The notes: generated by a model not told the origin, from the sequence alone. Positions 44,530-56,350 are shown, numbered from the stretch's first letter. The stretch: DNA of 64,000 nucleotides from Laburnicola sp. R22_1 (GCA_014281115.1 JACONQ010000014.1:1364001-1428000), one strand, 5' to 3'. Made by a program: numbers and translations.

Positions 44530-46655
44530 CCCTAGCTTGGCAGTCCGTGCAACGCGTCACTCCATGCAACACCCTAACATAATCGCTCAGCCACAAACAT
44601 GAGGCTATAGAGACAGCCACAAAAAATAATATCACAAGATTTTCTAGAGTTAAGGTCTCTAAGGCCCGTAGATAATTGCTAGCTACTTAGATTATTAATA
44701 TCTGCTTAGTATTTTAATGATTCGGCCTCTGCGTGACTGTGAGGCGGATGCAATAGATAAGGCCTTATTAATATCTACAGCCTCACGCTGAGCCTGTTTC
44801 TTCTTAATAGATCTACTAGAAGGCTTTAAGGGCTTCTTATTACCCTTTTAGGATAATCTAATACGTTTCTAAAGTTGACTTTGTGCCTTGTGGGCCTGTT
44901 GTTTAAGACGTTAATCTACAGCCTTATTAGCCCTCTGCTTTGCGCGCGCATCTCTAGTAGTTGCTTAAGCAATACGCCTCTCCTGGAGAAGTCTTGCCTT
45001 AAGCTGCTGGCTGGCCTGACGAGCCTCTGCTTGCTCACTTTTTTAAAGCTGTTTTTGCTAATCCTCTATATCTTTTTGGTGTTCACGATCGCGGGCCCGC
45101 TGCACGCTATAAGGTGACCAGAAAACAGCTCCACCATAATACTCATCTGGCCGATTAAGAGGTAAAGGCCTGCCTCGCTTTAAGCGCTTCTTCTGTATCG
45201 ATAGGGCCTTGCGGAGGCCATTGTTTTTATGCTCCAAAAGCTGTTTCTGTACAGAGATATGGTGTACAGTTCGACTGAGCTTCTTAGCCTTATTATCTCC
45301 GCCTGTATCCACAGCGGCCCTTAGTAGCCTATCGATCTTTCTCTAATCTGAAGCACTGAGTACTAAGGTTGAGCTTTCTCGTAATCCTTGCTCAGATAGT
45401 TGAGACTGATTAAATCTATTAAGTATAGTCGTTGGATTGAGCGGGGAGATGCCTATAGCTTCAAAGGCCTAGAGGATCAATGGCTGCCTCATTGTATTGA
45501 CCCAGGCCTGCCAGAACAGGCTAAAGAAATCTCTCTTAGCAATTAAGGCCAGTCCCTGGCTGTTGTTTATGAAGGCTGATAGCTCGTTCGAATATGCTGT
45601 TGATAGAGGCTTGAAGACGCAGACATCAAGAGGCTGCAACGTATGCGTAGAATAAGGCGGATATATAGCTAGCAGGGTCCTATTGCGATCACAAAAGTCA
45701 ATAAAGTCCATTGTGATATAAGATCCATAGCTATTAAGGATCAATAGCCGATACAATCGTCCAGATTTTGGCTTTGTAAGCCGATTAAACACCTGTTGCA
45801 GCCATGCAAGGCCGATCTAATTATTGCTTCAGCCAGATTCTAATACCGTGATAAAGGCCTAATGGTGTTTAGGATTGATATCCTCAGCCCAGCTTAATTG
45901 TATGTTGATAGAGCTGGCCTAATAGATGAGACCTGGGGCCAAGGCAGATCCGTCGGCGCATATACAAGCTATAATCGATATCCACTTACAGCTGCCATCT
46001 TGTATTGCTTGCCTTACAGCCTTGGCCTTGTATAGAGGCCTATTAAAGATCCTCTTGGAGCGGGAGGTGATGCCAAGTAGGAAGCCTTTCTCGTCCATAT
46101 TGTACGTATCTCGAGCCTTAATCTGATATTATTCAATCTTACGCTGCAAGAGCTCGAAGTAGAGCTTATATTTAGCTAGAGGATTAGCTTTGTGGCGATT
46201 GTTGTCGATGCCGGCCGTCTATCGAGATATTAAGGATTCCTTGTTCCGCCGTACAAAGCGATCAACCCAGGATATTAAGATCTGCTTTTTGGCTATATGT
46301 GAAGCAAAGCTCTGTATCATCTGCCTTATAGGAGGAAGGCCACGTTTGGTGAGCTGTTTGATATATTGTAGAAGCTCTACTTCTTGTTGTTGGCTGATAT
46401 TTCGACGCGCGGAGTTGGCAGCTGCACCTGCTTGTGTAACGCCTTGGTGCCGACGCGTCAGTGTAGAAGTCACAACACCGTGATCCTTTGCAACCTGTCT
46501 ATATGAGAAAGATTCTCCTGGCTCTCGCGATTCGATTGCTGCTATCGCAGCCTCAATTGGATCCATATTGGTGGAGATATGGCGCGTCAAAGTTGGGGTG
46601 TTGCATGGCGGGGTGTTGCATGGAGTGACGCGTTGCACGGACTGCCAAGCTAGGG
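44530..46655 (-). mobile_element. Pogo-e: pogo-type transposon (2,126 bp)
   Basis: Inverted repeats CCCTAGCTTGGCAGTCCGTG at both ends, TA at 44,528-44,529 and 46,656-46,657. TIR sequence is related to that of Pogo-a (shared CTTGGCAG and CCCTAACATAATCGC/CCCCAACATAATCGC motifs). Confidence 0.92.
45058..46566 (-). pseudogene. Pogo-e transposase, RIP-damaged
   Basis: Minus-strand start MDPIEAAIAAIESREPGESF at 46,566, helix-turn-helix (QVAKDHGVVTSTLTRRHQG), LQYIKQLTKRGLPPIRQMIQ, a stop near 46,219, then the catalytic-domain piece 45,792-45,469 (LLILNSYGSYITMDF, THTLQPLDVCVFKPL). The C-terminal coiled-coil piece is 45,312-45,058 (KKLSRTVHHISVQKQLLEHK). Same family architecture as Pogo-c, -d and -f. 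Confidence 0.83.
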
Positions 46656-46664
46656 TAAGTCGTA

Positions 46665-48798
46665 CCGTGGGTCACCACCTCGTGCACGGCCCCACCTCGT
46701 GCACGGCCAACACCAAATCTCCCGCACTTTCAGAATCGCTTTACACCACTAATATACACCTAATAGAGGCTGCCCTAGAGTTGTTAAAATCGCTGAAGCT
46801 TGGAGAGAAGCCTAATTATACTTAGACTGCGAAAAAGTATGGTGTTGATTGAACGTTGCTGTTGAAGCGTCACTGCGGGGTTATCGGCAGCTATGCGGAG
46901 AAAGTCGATAATATGCGCCTTCTTAACTCTACACAGGAAACTGAGCTCGTACAATATATTGATAAGCTCTGTGTACGAGGGCTACCACCTACAAGGGAGA
47001 TGATACGGAATTTCGCAGTAGAAATAGTAGGAAAAGAGCTAGGAAAAAACTGGGTTGATCGCTTTATTGCGCGGCATCACATTGAGCTTGTATCTTGATG
47101 GGCATCTGGCATCGATTCCACACGCCACAGAGCTGACTCTGCCTTTAAATACGCCCTATATTTTAAGCTCCTAGACCAGAAGATAACTCAGTACGATATC
47201 GAGGCTCGCAATATCTACAATATGGATGAGAAGGGCTTCTTAATTGGTGTGCTGTTAAAAATAAAGCGCGTGTTCTCCTGCCATTAATATGATCACGGAG
47301 GCGTAAAACAAGCACTCTAGGACGGCAATAGGGAGTGGATAACTACAATAGCCTGTATTTGCGCCGACGGCAGCTATCTTACGCCTGCGCTAATTTATTA
47401 GGCTGTTTCTGGCAAGATATAAGACTTATGGCTTTAAGATTTCGACTCTGTAGAGCACAAAACCTTCTTTGCCTCATCGCCCAGTGGATGGACTAACAAT
47501 AAGCTAGGGCTCGTATGGCTTGAACAGGTGTTTAATCGCAAAACAAAAGCAAAGGCAAGACGATTATATTGTCTACTTATCCTTGACAGCCATAGCTTAC
47601 ATATATTGATGGAGTTTATCAAGTTTTGCGACGATAATCGGATTCTTCTAGCCATCTATCCTCCCCACACTACCCACACCTTGCAGCCGCTTAACGTCTG
47701 CCTTTTTAAGCCTTTATTAACTGCCTACTTAAACGAGCTCTCTGAGTTTATGTATAGCTGCCAGGGCATCTCCGCGATTATAAAAAGAGACTTCTTCTGC
47801 TTGTTCTATAAGGCCTGGCATACAACGTTTAAGGAAAAGACGATCTTAACAGCTTTTTAAGTCACAGGGCTTTTGCCGTTAGACCTAGAGGCTATACTTA
47901 AGAAGTTTAAAATAGAGGAGACTAAGAGGCCCTTATTAAGCGATAGTACTACTTCCGTACTTAGCGCTTTAGATTGGAGAAAGATTAAGCGATTACTGCG
48001 CTAGGTAGTGGAGAATATCTACGATCGACGCTCCTAACAGCTAAGCTAGACGATTTACGTGATGGCTGTATAAAAACAGCTCCTCTAGCATAAAAACGAG
48101 CGACTTAGAGGGGCCTTTGTTAATAAGAAGAAGCGCTGTTAACGTGGCAGGCCTCTATTACTTAAGGCACCGTAGGAGTATAATAGTGGAGCTATATTCT
48201 GGTTGCTATCTAAAGTTAAGGACGCCCGCAATCGCCAAGCACAAAAGGATGCTGACGAGCAGTTACTACAACAACAGAAGTCTAAGGAGATTAAGCGTAG
48301 GGAGCAGCAGAAGCAGGAGAAGGCTACTATGCTTAAAGAGAGGCAGCGTATGAGAGAGGTGGCCAAAGAAATACGCCTTCAAGAACAGCGCGAGAAGGCC
48401 GTGCAGCGCGAAGAAGCTAGGATCGCGCGCGAAGCCAAAAAGCAACTCTAACAAGATATACAATTCTCCAAAAAGGGTAATAGACGCTGTTAAAAGGCCT
48501 TTGCACTACCTCCTCAAGTCGCTAAGGAGACAGAGGATGTTGGTGTGGATATATTATCTGTAGTTGATGTGGTGCCTACACCCAGCCCTGCCACGCGCAC
48601 CCGCAAAGTACGCCTCCCATAGAGGTATCGCACGTAGTTTATCGTTACCAATTAATTAAATAGGTCCTTAAAAGCCCTCCACTAAAAAATCTCGCGATAA
48701 TATAATATATATGCGACTCTATAGCTGCAAAAGTTGTGGGTGTGGGCATCTGGAAACCGTGCACCAGGTGGGGCCGTGCACTAGGTGGTGACCCACGG
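46665..48798 (+). mobile_element. Pogo-f: sister copy of Pogo-c (2,134 bp)
   Basis: CCGTGGGTCACCACC ends, TA at 46,663-46,664 and 48,799-48,800. Nearly the same as Pogo-c but with an independent set of C-to-T/G-to-A changes. It is uninterrupted at the position where copia-1 entered Pogo-c (GAGGCCCTTATTAAGC at about 47,930), so it shows the pre-insertion site of that event. Confidence 0.92.
46763..48630 (+). pseudogene. Pogo-f transposase, RIP-damaged
   Basis: Same protein as in Pogo-c; the expected start is ATA (ATG to ATA) at about 46,763. Open fragments are 46,856-47,098 (STQETELVQYIDKLCVRGLP), 47,528-47,860 (LLILDSHSLHILMEF; THTLQPLNVCLFKPLL) and 48,203-48,451 (Lys/Glu/Gln-rich coiled coil). 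Stops lie where CGA, CAG or TGG is found in the sister copy. Confidence 0.82.
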
Positions 48799-48996
48799 TA
48801 GATGACGTAATTGGCGCCTTTGTACGCCGCAACAACACTAAAGATAAGGCAGTCCACAATGACGAGTACGTACGCTGGAGGACTTAAGAGCCAGAGTGGA
48901 GCAAGGAGCAATACTTAGGCAATGGGCACCTAGTCATGTACTGGATACAAATGCGCTCAAAATACCCATGTTTAAGCCAGTTTGCGATTGATATAC

Positions 48997-51900
48997 TGTG
49001 GGCGGGCAGGCATATGAGGCATATGAGGACAACAAGCTGTATTGCTATCTGCATAAAAGAGTGTGTGGAGTAAGGAGTCTACTAAGGAAGAAAGAAGAGG
49101 GCGAGAGCTTTATCTTGAGGGTAGTGGTCTATGCACTTGGATAGAACCTTCTACACACACCACCTCTAACGTAAGTTATATGGCTACACACCCCCCCAGC
49201 TGCAGTGTACCCACACTAAAGCTAATGCTCTGTACTATACTAGAATAGGTAGTAAACAATAGAATCTAAAGTAGAGTCCTCCTTAAGCTTCTTCTATAGA
49301 TATCCTTTAACGTCTTGCATGCCAAGTTGCCTTATAAAGTTAGTGTGCTTTTAACGTACAAGGCTCTTAGTAAGTCCATTAGCTGGCATCTAATTAGTAG
49401 GCTTTTACTAGACTAATACGCGTCCTTCTGCCTACTCTTATCTTAGCCAGTGCTAGTGAGTGTCGACGTGGCATAGTTTTATAAATAGCTTGTCCTTGTC
49501 CTTAGTAATAATACCTACTGTCTATAGGTTATCGCAGTAAATAGTTGGCGTAATGTCTAGGTCGAATTTAATGTGTTTAAATAGTCAATTCTATGCTTAA
49601 AGCTCGCTAGCAGCTATTAACAGAGCTAGAAGCTCTGCCTTAGTAGTTAACTTAGTGACTAAGCGCTGTTGTGTCGCTTTCTAGTTAATAGGCATGCTAT
49701 AGAGTATAAAAAGGTATCCTTATAAGCTCTGCCTGGTCTCTAGGTCGTCTGCGAAAGCTGCATCTAATGCTCTATAGAACAGTGGTTCTGCACCCCCCAA
49801 GCTTGAACTCAGGTAGATGGTTTGACTGCCACCAGACTCACTATTCGCACAGTCTATATGAGCTCCTATAGCAAGTCTCTTCGTGCTAATTAGGTACTTC
49901 CATACGTGGTATACCGCACTGATATGTTTCTGGCCTAGGTTCTGTAGGTAACGAGATAGCTCTAAGTGAGCTTAGGCGATATCTGGTTGTGTGTACGTCG
50001 CTATGTAGGCTAGCGATCCAATAAGCTCTTGATAGAGTTTCGTGCGTTAATTGTCTGGCTCCTCTCTACTTAGGCCTAGATGTCCGTCTGCCAGCGGCAC
50101 TGCTGGGTATTTTGTGCTTCCTTAAGCAATATTGTACTTCTTTGCCACCTTATTAATAAAGCTGTCTTGGAGTAGCCAGATCTTCTTCTACTTTCTGTCT
50201 CGAATGACGCGTATGCCCAGGAACCACTTTAACTCTCCTAGATATCGCACGTCGTAGGTTGTTCTTAGCTGTCTGTCAAATAGATAGTATGCGTCTTAAT
50301 TGCTGCGGGATACAGCTACCACTATATTATTAACAAAGAAGAAGACAATAAGCTGGTTACTGCTGTATAGATAGGGCACTCTAGGCACCTGTCTTAGTCC
50401 CATCTTCTTAAGCGTTGCAGTGAGATGCTTGTACTATAGTCGCGGCGCGTCACGGAGTCCGTATAGAGCGCGCTTAAGCTCTAGCAGTTTTCCAAGTTCT
50501 TTATCGTATCCTTCTGGACAGCGTACGTAGGTAAGTCGATCGAGCTCCGCGTTGAGAAAGGCATTGAGTACATTGTACTGGTATAGATCTAGGTCGAAGG
50601 CTGCTGCTAGGGCGATAAGGCATTAGAAGATCTTCGCAGCCAGTGTAGCTGCGTATGTGTCGCCCCAGTCTTGCTGCAGATCTCCTTAGACAACCAGTCA
50701 AGCTTTGAATTTGTAGAGGTATCTATCTTCGTTAAACTTATACGAGAATACCCACATAAGTAGTAGCACTTTAGCATCTGCTTGCTTAGCGAGCTCTATG
50801 GCTCTTCTAAAGCATCTACAGTTAATAACACTGTTGATCTTAACTCTACTTGCCTTCTTAAACTTAGCACTAAATGGATAACAATCTAGATCCTTCCACC
50901 TCTTTGGCTCTGGTGGCAGCTAATTACGATATAGTTAAGTCTTTAGCGCCTCGCTAAGTAGCTTTGCTAGTGCTGTGGGGTTAATATAGGCAGCGAATGT
51001 TGCCAGATACGTGCTAAAGCTCTTTGGCTTCTAACTTCGCTTACCCTCTATTACGTTCTCCTGTAATAGTTAACTAGCAATTTCCTCTTATCGCTTTGCG
51101 TTGTTTGTTATTCGATTTAGCTCTTCTCCCTCTGGAGCTAGAGCGTAGTCTTTCCTCTAGCCTATGTCGTCTAGTAACTGGCGCAGTCCGTGCTTCTCTA
51201 GCGTCTCTTCTAGAGTCATAAGAGCTAGTTAAGTATTCTTAATCTCGGCCTCGGATTTAGAGTTAAACTTAAGCTCTAGCTTAGGCTTATAGGAATAGTC
51301 TTCTGGTGTGGACAGCTAATCGATTAATATGTCGCTGTGATCAGGCGTCTCCTTAATATCGAGCACCTCTGCTGCCTCACAGATGTAGCTCTTCTCTGCG
51401 TACTTCTCTCGCTCGTCATAGAGCTTGCTTCGCAGGAAGACAACGTCTTAAGTTCGTATAACTTGTCCAATTGTTGGTAACTATACTCGAAATATATTGG
51501 TTAAATTAAAGCCTACTAGGTAGCCGATTAGAGCTCGAGATTTAAGCTTATCTCCCCTAGGTAGCTTCTTGTTAAGCACATACGCTCTTGCTCCAATCAC
51601 CTCAAGGTGAGCGACTGATGGCTTCACTCCCTTAACTTTGGTGTACGGGCATTCCCATTGTATCGCTTCGGTTAGTGTACGATTGAGTAGATATATAGCT
51701 GACATAACGCACTCGTTGGCGTACGCCTTCGGTAGGCCTGCGTGTAGGCGTATAGCTCTGCCTTGAATTATAATAGATTTGCCTGCGCGTTTAATAGCTC
51801 CGCTCTAAGCTTCTGTAGCTCTAGCCTTGATAGCGATTTCGAGATCTCTACAGAGCTCTAGCAGCTCGACATATCCAGTCTCTATGTCCAGCCTTATAAT

Positions 51901-54340
51901 AATAACTTGACTCTAGAATTGCCGCTTTATCTTAGCTAGTAATCGCTTGAAGACCTTTGTTAGAGTAGCCTTTATTTTATCTGGTATACAGTATCCTTCG
52001 TGCCACTTCGTATATTAATTAAAAGCATAAAATAGGTATCGATCGCCATTATAGCAGCGCTCTCCTCACTCTAGGAGCTGTATTAAATCTATGCTAATAC
52101 GCTCGAACGGTTAAGTCGCTAGTTCTTAAGGTGGCCTTTAACTAACAATCTTTGTTAGCTTTAACTATATACACGTCTTATAGTCCTTCTACTTTAGTGC
52201 TTGGCTATCTGTGATGTGTAGGCCTTTAACGTTCTTAGGTAGGTGCTTAATTGCCTCTTTGCTAGCGTAACCCTATATAATATGTGCTTCCTTTACAGTT
52301 AACTGTAGTAGCTTCTTGGGCTTATATAAAGGCTTCTTGCGGACGTATGTTAAGGCTGTAAGTAGAGAGCTAGCATCTAGTCTCTTTATGCCTTTAGCAT
52401 CTATTAACTAGTGTCCGCTAGTATAGTTAAGCTTATAAATAACGTTCTTCCAGCTCTTCTAGTATAAGCAGTCTCGTCCTAAGTCGAAATAAATGCCTAT
52501 TAATCGACAGCGTGACAGGCTAACAACGTTAGTAAGAAATTCTAGGATATAGGCGACGTATATAAGCTCTATCTACTCTGTGCCTCTAGGCGTGTTAATA
52601 AGTAGGATAACATCTCCTCACTTGTGTATTAATAGCTCTTAATCTCTAGCCTTAATAACTTCACCTGTCCTATTAGCTCGCTTCTTCTAACTATAGGCTT
52701 TGCTGTTGGTGACGTGTGTGTTTAATCCTGGATCTAGAATCCATTAATTAATTAGACTTGGCTTAACTATCTGCTTGCTTGCGCAGTCTAAGCTTATTGT
52801 GAGCTGCAATACATAACTGTTTAATATGTTATGCGTAGGTCTGTGATTATCAAACTGTTAAGGTGCTGTTAAGACTGCAGACGCTGCCAGTTCTGCCTAG
52901 TCTCTAGTATTTGTCGCGCTCTTATTCGCTTTAAGTGCTGCCTTTATAGCTCCTCTAAATAATGATTGGCTTGCTATAGCCTTATCAAATTGTTCTTGTA
53001 TCTTAGGTTTAGGTATCCATCCTTGAGGCTTGCCCTTCGCTCCTAGATACCAGCAGTCCTTAAATCAATAATTGAGACTACATATACACTTAGGCTTCTT
53101 ATTTTAAGTCTTTTCTTTCTTCTCTATTGCCTGTAGCTCGTTAGTGCTGATGCCTAGTGTGGCAAAGGTGCCAAGCGATAACGCTACTAGTCTTGTCGAA
53201 CGCTAGTACATAGTGAATTAAGCAATAAGGTCGTGTATGCTCTTAATAGCCTGTCCCTAGATCTGTGCTTTAAATAGATTGGCTTGCTAAGTAGTTGCCT
53301 ATATATTGTTAAGTCCTTTAACTGCAAGTAGAAAATCGCGCTGTGCTCGCGGCGATGTCACGTCGGGTAGGTTCGCTGCCTCGCACAGACGTACAACATG
53401 TAGCCACTCATCTAGCCAGGTATTAATATTGTTGCGGGGTCGGCTCTGCAGTTGCCGATACTTTGCTAGAAGCTGCAGCTCCCTCTCAGCCGTTGATGGG
53501 CAGAGGTGCTTCTTAAGCCTCTTTAGTCGAGCGTACGCTGTATTGTCGCTCTGGATCAGGTGTATGTGGCGGCGGCTGATCGTTCGGCCGATCTCCTGGG
53601 TAAAGTCGTCCAACGCTTTCCTCTTAATCGTATATCTAGCCAAGGCTCGATTGTAGCCTCTCTCCGCCTGCTGGTATCGCTAGAACTCCTTAGTTGTTAT
53701 GTCTTTCAGCACGACGCCGGTATCCTGCTCTGTCCCCTCATAGTAGTGCTCTAGTATCATGGGCACTGGCTCCTCAAGCTGTTCGAGTGCCGCCTTATTA
53801 AGATCTGAGTTAACTATAGGCTAGAGGTAATTTCAATTCGCGCTATCCTTACGTAGGAAGATCTATTCTTCCTAATCTGCCGGCTTCTTAAGTATAACCG
53901 TCGTCCTCGTAACCAGTCCATCTAGCTTAGTTGTAGGCATCTTGCTCTATCAGCTCCTAGAAGGGCTCTCTTTGGTAATGGAACGCGTGCTTAAGGCTTA
54001 GTAAGGTAGCTTAGTGACGTAGCTCTGTTGACAGCTTGTCAACAGCTCCTCAGCAGCTCGTCAGTACGTGCAGTAGCAACAGCGATTGAAGTCGATAGCT
54101 AGGTGCTTAGCAGCTGCAGTGGTCAAAGTCGACAGCCAGGCTCATAACTGTGGGCGGGCAGGCATATAAGGCATATGAGGACAATAAGCTGTATTGCTAT
54201 CTGCATAAAAGAGTGTGTGGAGTGAGGAGTCTACCAAGGAAGAAAGGAGAGGGCGAGAGCTTTATCTTGAGGGTAGTGGTCTGTGCACCTGGATGGAACC
54301 TTCTACACACACCACCTCTGACGTAAGTCACGTGGCTACA
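48997..54340 (-). mobile_element. Copia-1 right copy, full length with both LTRs (5.3 kb)
   Basis: LTRs 48,997-49,188 and 54,149-54,340 (192 bp each). Left flank TATAC (48,992-48,996), right flank CCCTT (54,341-54,345): they do not match each other, but each matches an outer flank of the other copy. Coding is on the minus strand; pol (about 49,300-53,200) is stop-riddled, gag is partly open (53,643-53,299). Differences from the left copy are mostly transitions. Confidence 0.93.
53299..53943 (-). pseudogene. Copia-1 right copy, gag remnant
   Basis: Start ATG near 53,943. The downstream 114-codon frame 53,643-53,299 (RTISRRHIHLIQSDNTAYAR; LPDVTSPRAQRDFLLAVKGL) is nearly identical to the left copy. 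Additional RIP stops lie between them. Confidence 0.72.
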
Positions 54341-54345
54341 CCCTT

Positions 54346-55226
54346 ATTAAGCGATAGTACTACTTCCGTACTCAGCGCTTTAGATTAGAGAAAGATTGAG
54401 CAATTACTACGCTAGGTAGTGGAGGATATCTACAATCGACGCTCCCAACAGCTAAGCCAGACAATTCACGTGATAGCTGTACAAAAACAGCTCCTTCAGC
54501 ATAAAAACGAGCGACTTAGAGGGGCCTTTGTTAATAAGAAGAAGCGCCGTTAACGTGGCAGGCCTCTATTACTTAAGGCACCGCAGGAGTATAATAGTGG
54601 AGCTATATTCTAGTCGCTATCCAAAGTCAAGGACGCCCGCGATCGCCAAGCACAAAAGGATGCCAACAAGCAGCTACAACAACAACAGAAGTCCGAGAAG
54701 ATTAAGCGTAGGGAGCAGCAGAAGCAGGAGAAGGCTACTATGCTTAAGGAGAGGCAGCGCATAAGAGAGGTGGCCAAAGAAATACGCCTTTAAGAACAGC
54801 GCGAGAAGGCCGTGCAGCGCGAAGAAGCTAGGATCGCGCGCGAAGCCAAAAAGCAACTCCAACAAGATATACAATTCTCTAAAAAGGGTAATAGACGCCG
54901 TCAAAAGGCCTTTGCACCACCTCCTCAAGTCGCTAAGGAGACCGAGGATGTTAGTGTGAATATATCATCTGTAGTTGATGTGGTGCCTACACCCGGCCCT
55001 GCCACGCGCACCCGCAAAGTACGCCTCCCACAGAGGTATCGCACGTTGTTTATCGTTACCAATCAATTAAATAGGTCCTTAAAAGCCCTCCACTAAAAAA
55101 TCTCGCGATAATACAATATATATGCGACTCTACAGCTGCAAAAGTTGTGGGTGTGGGCATCTGGAAACCGTGCACCAGGTGGGGCCGTGCACCAGGTGGG
55201 GCCGTGCACCAGGTGGTGACCCACGG
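54346..55226 (+). mobile_element. Pogo-c, 3' part
   Basis: Continues from 19,887 after the CCCTT duplication. It carries the coiled-coil C-terminus of the transposase (54,650-55,095, e.g. REEARIAREAKKQLQQDIQF, ending near RKVRLPQRYRTLF). It ends CACGG at 55,226, then TA. Its terminal repeat has three copies of the GTGCACCAGGTGG unit, against two at the left end and two in Pogo-f. Confidence 0.9.
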
Positions 55227-55228
55227 TA

Positions 55229-55466
55229 TGGCAACGTCAGCGATGAATCTCTAACCGACGATACCAAGGTCTGGCCACGCGATGGGATTACTGGCCACTG
55301 TCCAAAGAGTGGCTGTGGGGCGTCCTTCTACACTACTTATCATGAGGGCTACATTTATTATGAGGGGGGTGTGAAGGCGAAGTGTAGGGAAAATTCTTTG
55401 CGCAAGGGAGGAAGGGCTGGGCCCGTGGCGGCCGGGCGGTGGGGTTCTCACGTGACTTATCGATAA
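55229..55466 (+). pseudogene. F-box-like protein gene, 3' part
   Basis: Directly after Pogo-c the frame continues GNVSDESLTDDTKVWPRDGI and then HCPKSGCGASFYTTYHEGYI to a stop at 55,464-55,466. Joined at TA with 18,617 the codons run on without a break (...TNVL-Y-GNVS...). A second Cys cluster (CPKSGC) would pair with the Cys/His-rich N-terminal region. The last ~30 residues (GGRAGPVAAGRWG) look non-conserved, so the original stop may differ. Confidence 0.7.
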
Positions 55467-55998
55467 CCTTGGAAGGCCCCGCGACCCGAAAGAGGAAAGT
55501 ATATGCGCATCTCCATGAGCACATGTAACTGTTAAAGGTGATAGTGCAACGCCATCCACGAGTCCCGCCCCTCCAGTTGATCTTCAGCGGAGCCTCACAT
55601 TTAATTTTTCGTTTATGCCACCTGATTCGAGACATGTTGTGAGATAGGAGGCGATCTCGAAGGCGAAGCGTGACGTGGCGCGTGGAAGTTCATAGTGGAC
55701 TGGGCCGGGCCCCCGGGGTTGATTCCATAGACTCTCTAGACTGGGAGACAATGCGCGGGGATGTGCAGCATTATGCAGGTCCGTTGTTGTTGCGAAAGGG
55801 GAACCGGATTGCCACGGCAGTCAAAAAACTGGACCGGTCCTTTCTTTAGCGTCGGCTAGCTATGACCGGCTGGGCTTGACACATACCAATACAATTCTTG
55901 CTACGGCTTGCGTCATTGCAGAGCACTGTGAAACGTCCTGCTGCCAACCGCGCTTTAAAAGCGTGACCCGTGTGTTTGTTTGTACCGACCGACCGACG
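55467..55998. other. Intergenic region without a recognisable gene
   Basis: GC-normal DNA, short chance ORFs only. Contains GTACCGACCGACCGACGTCG just before the minisatellite. Confidence 0.45.
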
Positions 55999-56207
55999 TC
56001 GTTCGTTCCTGCCTGATCTTCGCGTTCGTTCCTGCCTGATCTTCGCGTTCGTTCCTGCCTGATCTTCGCGTTCGTTCCTGCCTGATCTTCGCGTTCGTTC
56101 CTGCCTGATCTTCGCGTTCGTTCCTGCCTGATCTTCGCGTTCGTTCCTGCCTGATCTTCGCGTTCGTTCCTGCCTGATCTTCGCGTTCGTTCCTGCCTGA
56201 TCTTCGC
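55999..56207 (+). repeat. 23-bp minisatellite, nine copies
   Basis: Unit GTTCGTTCCTGCCTGATCTT plus CGC, nine head-to-tail copies that are practically perfect. Because 23 is not a multiple of three, all three minus-strand frames read the same Arg/Glu/Asn/Gln-rich pseudo-repeat, so the long minus-strand ORFs here are artefacts. It lies about 145-350 bp before the ATG at 56,351 and may be in the promoter or 5' leader. Confidence 0.95.
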
Positions 56208-56350
56208 CTTGCTTCCGACCTCGTCTTCGCGCCTGCCTCCTTCCCACCGCCCTCTTGAAAGCACCTGCCCTCCCCGCGGCGACAAACACCGAGTCCCCTA
56301 CACTTCAGTTGCTCTCGCGAGCAGCCAGCCGCGCTTCACCACACCTTGCC

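Larger units (their letters stand above)
44275..48996 (+). mobile_element. hAT-2, 5' part, with Pogo-e and Pogo-f nested inside
   Basis: Starts CAGACTCCGCAACAAGCAAT at 44,275. Own sequence is 44,275-44,529, 46,658-46,664 and 48,801-48,996; with 13,777-13,356 it totals about 880 bp, so it is an internally deleted, non-autonomous hAT. Coding remains (VVDDVIGAFVRRNN, QMRSKYPCLSQFAIDI) read towards copia-1 and continue in the fragment at 13,777. The 8 bp left of it (TTGATGAG) do not match the 8 bp beyond its other end (GCACAGAG). Confidence 0.86.

Noticed and set aside
55999..56207. CRISPR-like array
   Set aside because: The repeats are head to tail with no spacers, in a eukaryotic genome; it is a minisatellite.
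55846..56289. Two long minus-strand ORFs with Arg/Glu/Asn/Gln repeats
   Set aside because: They are translations of the 23-bp minisatellite in different frames and have no independent support.
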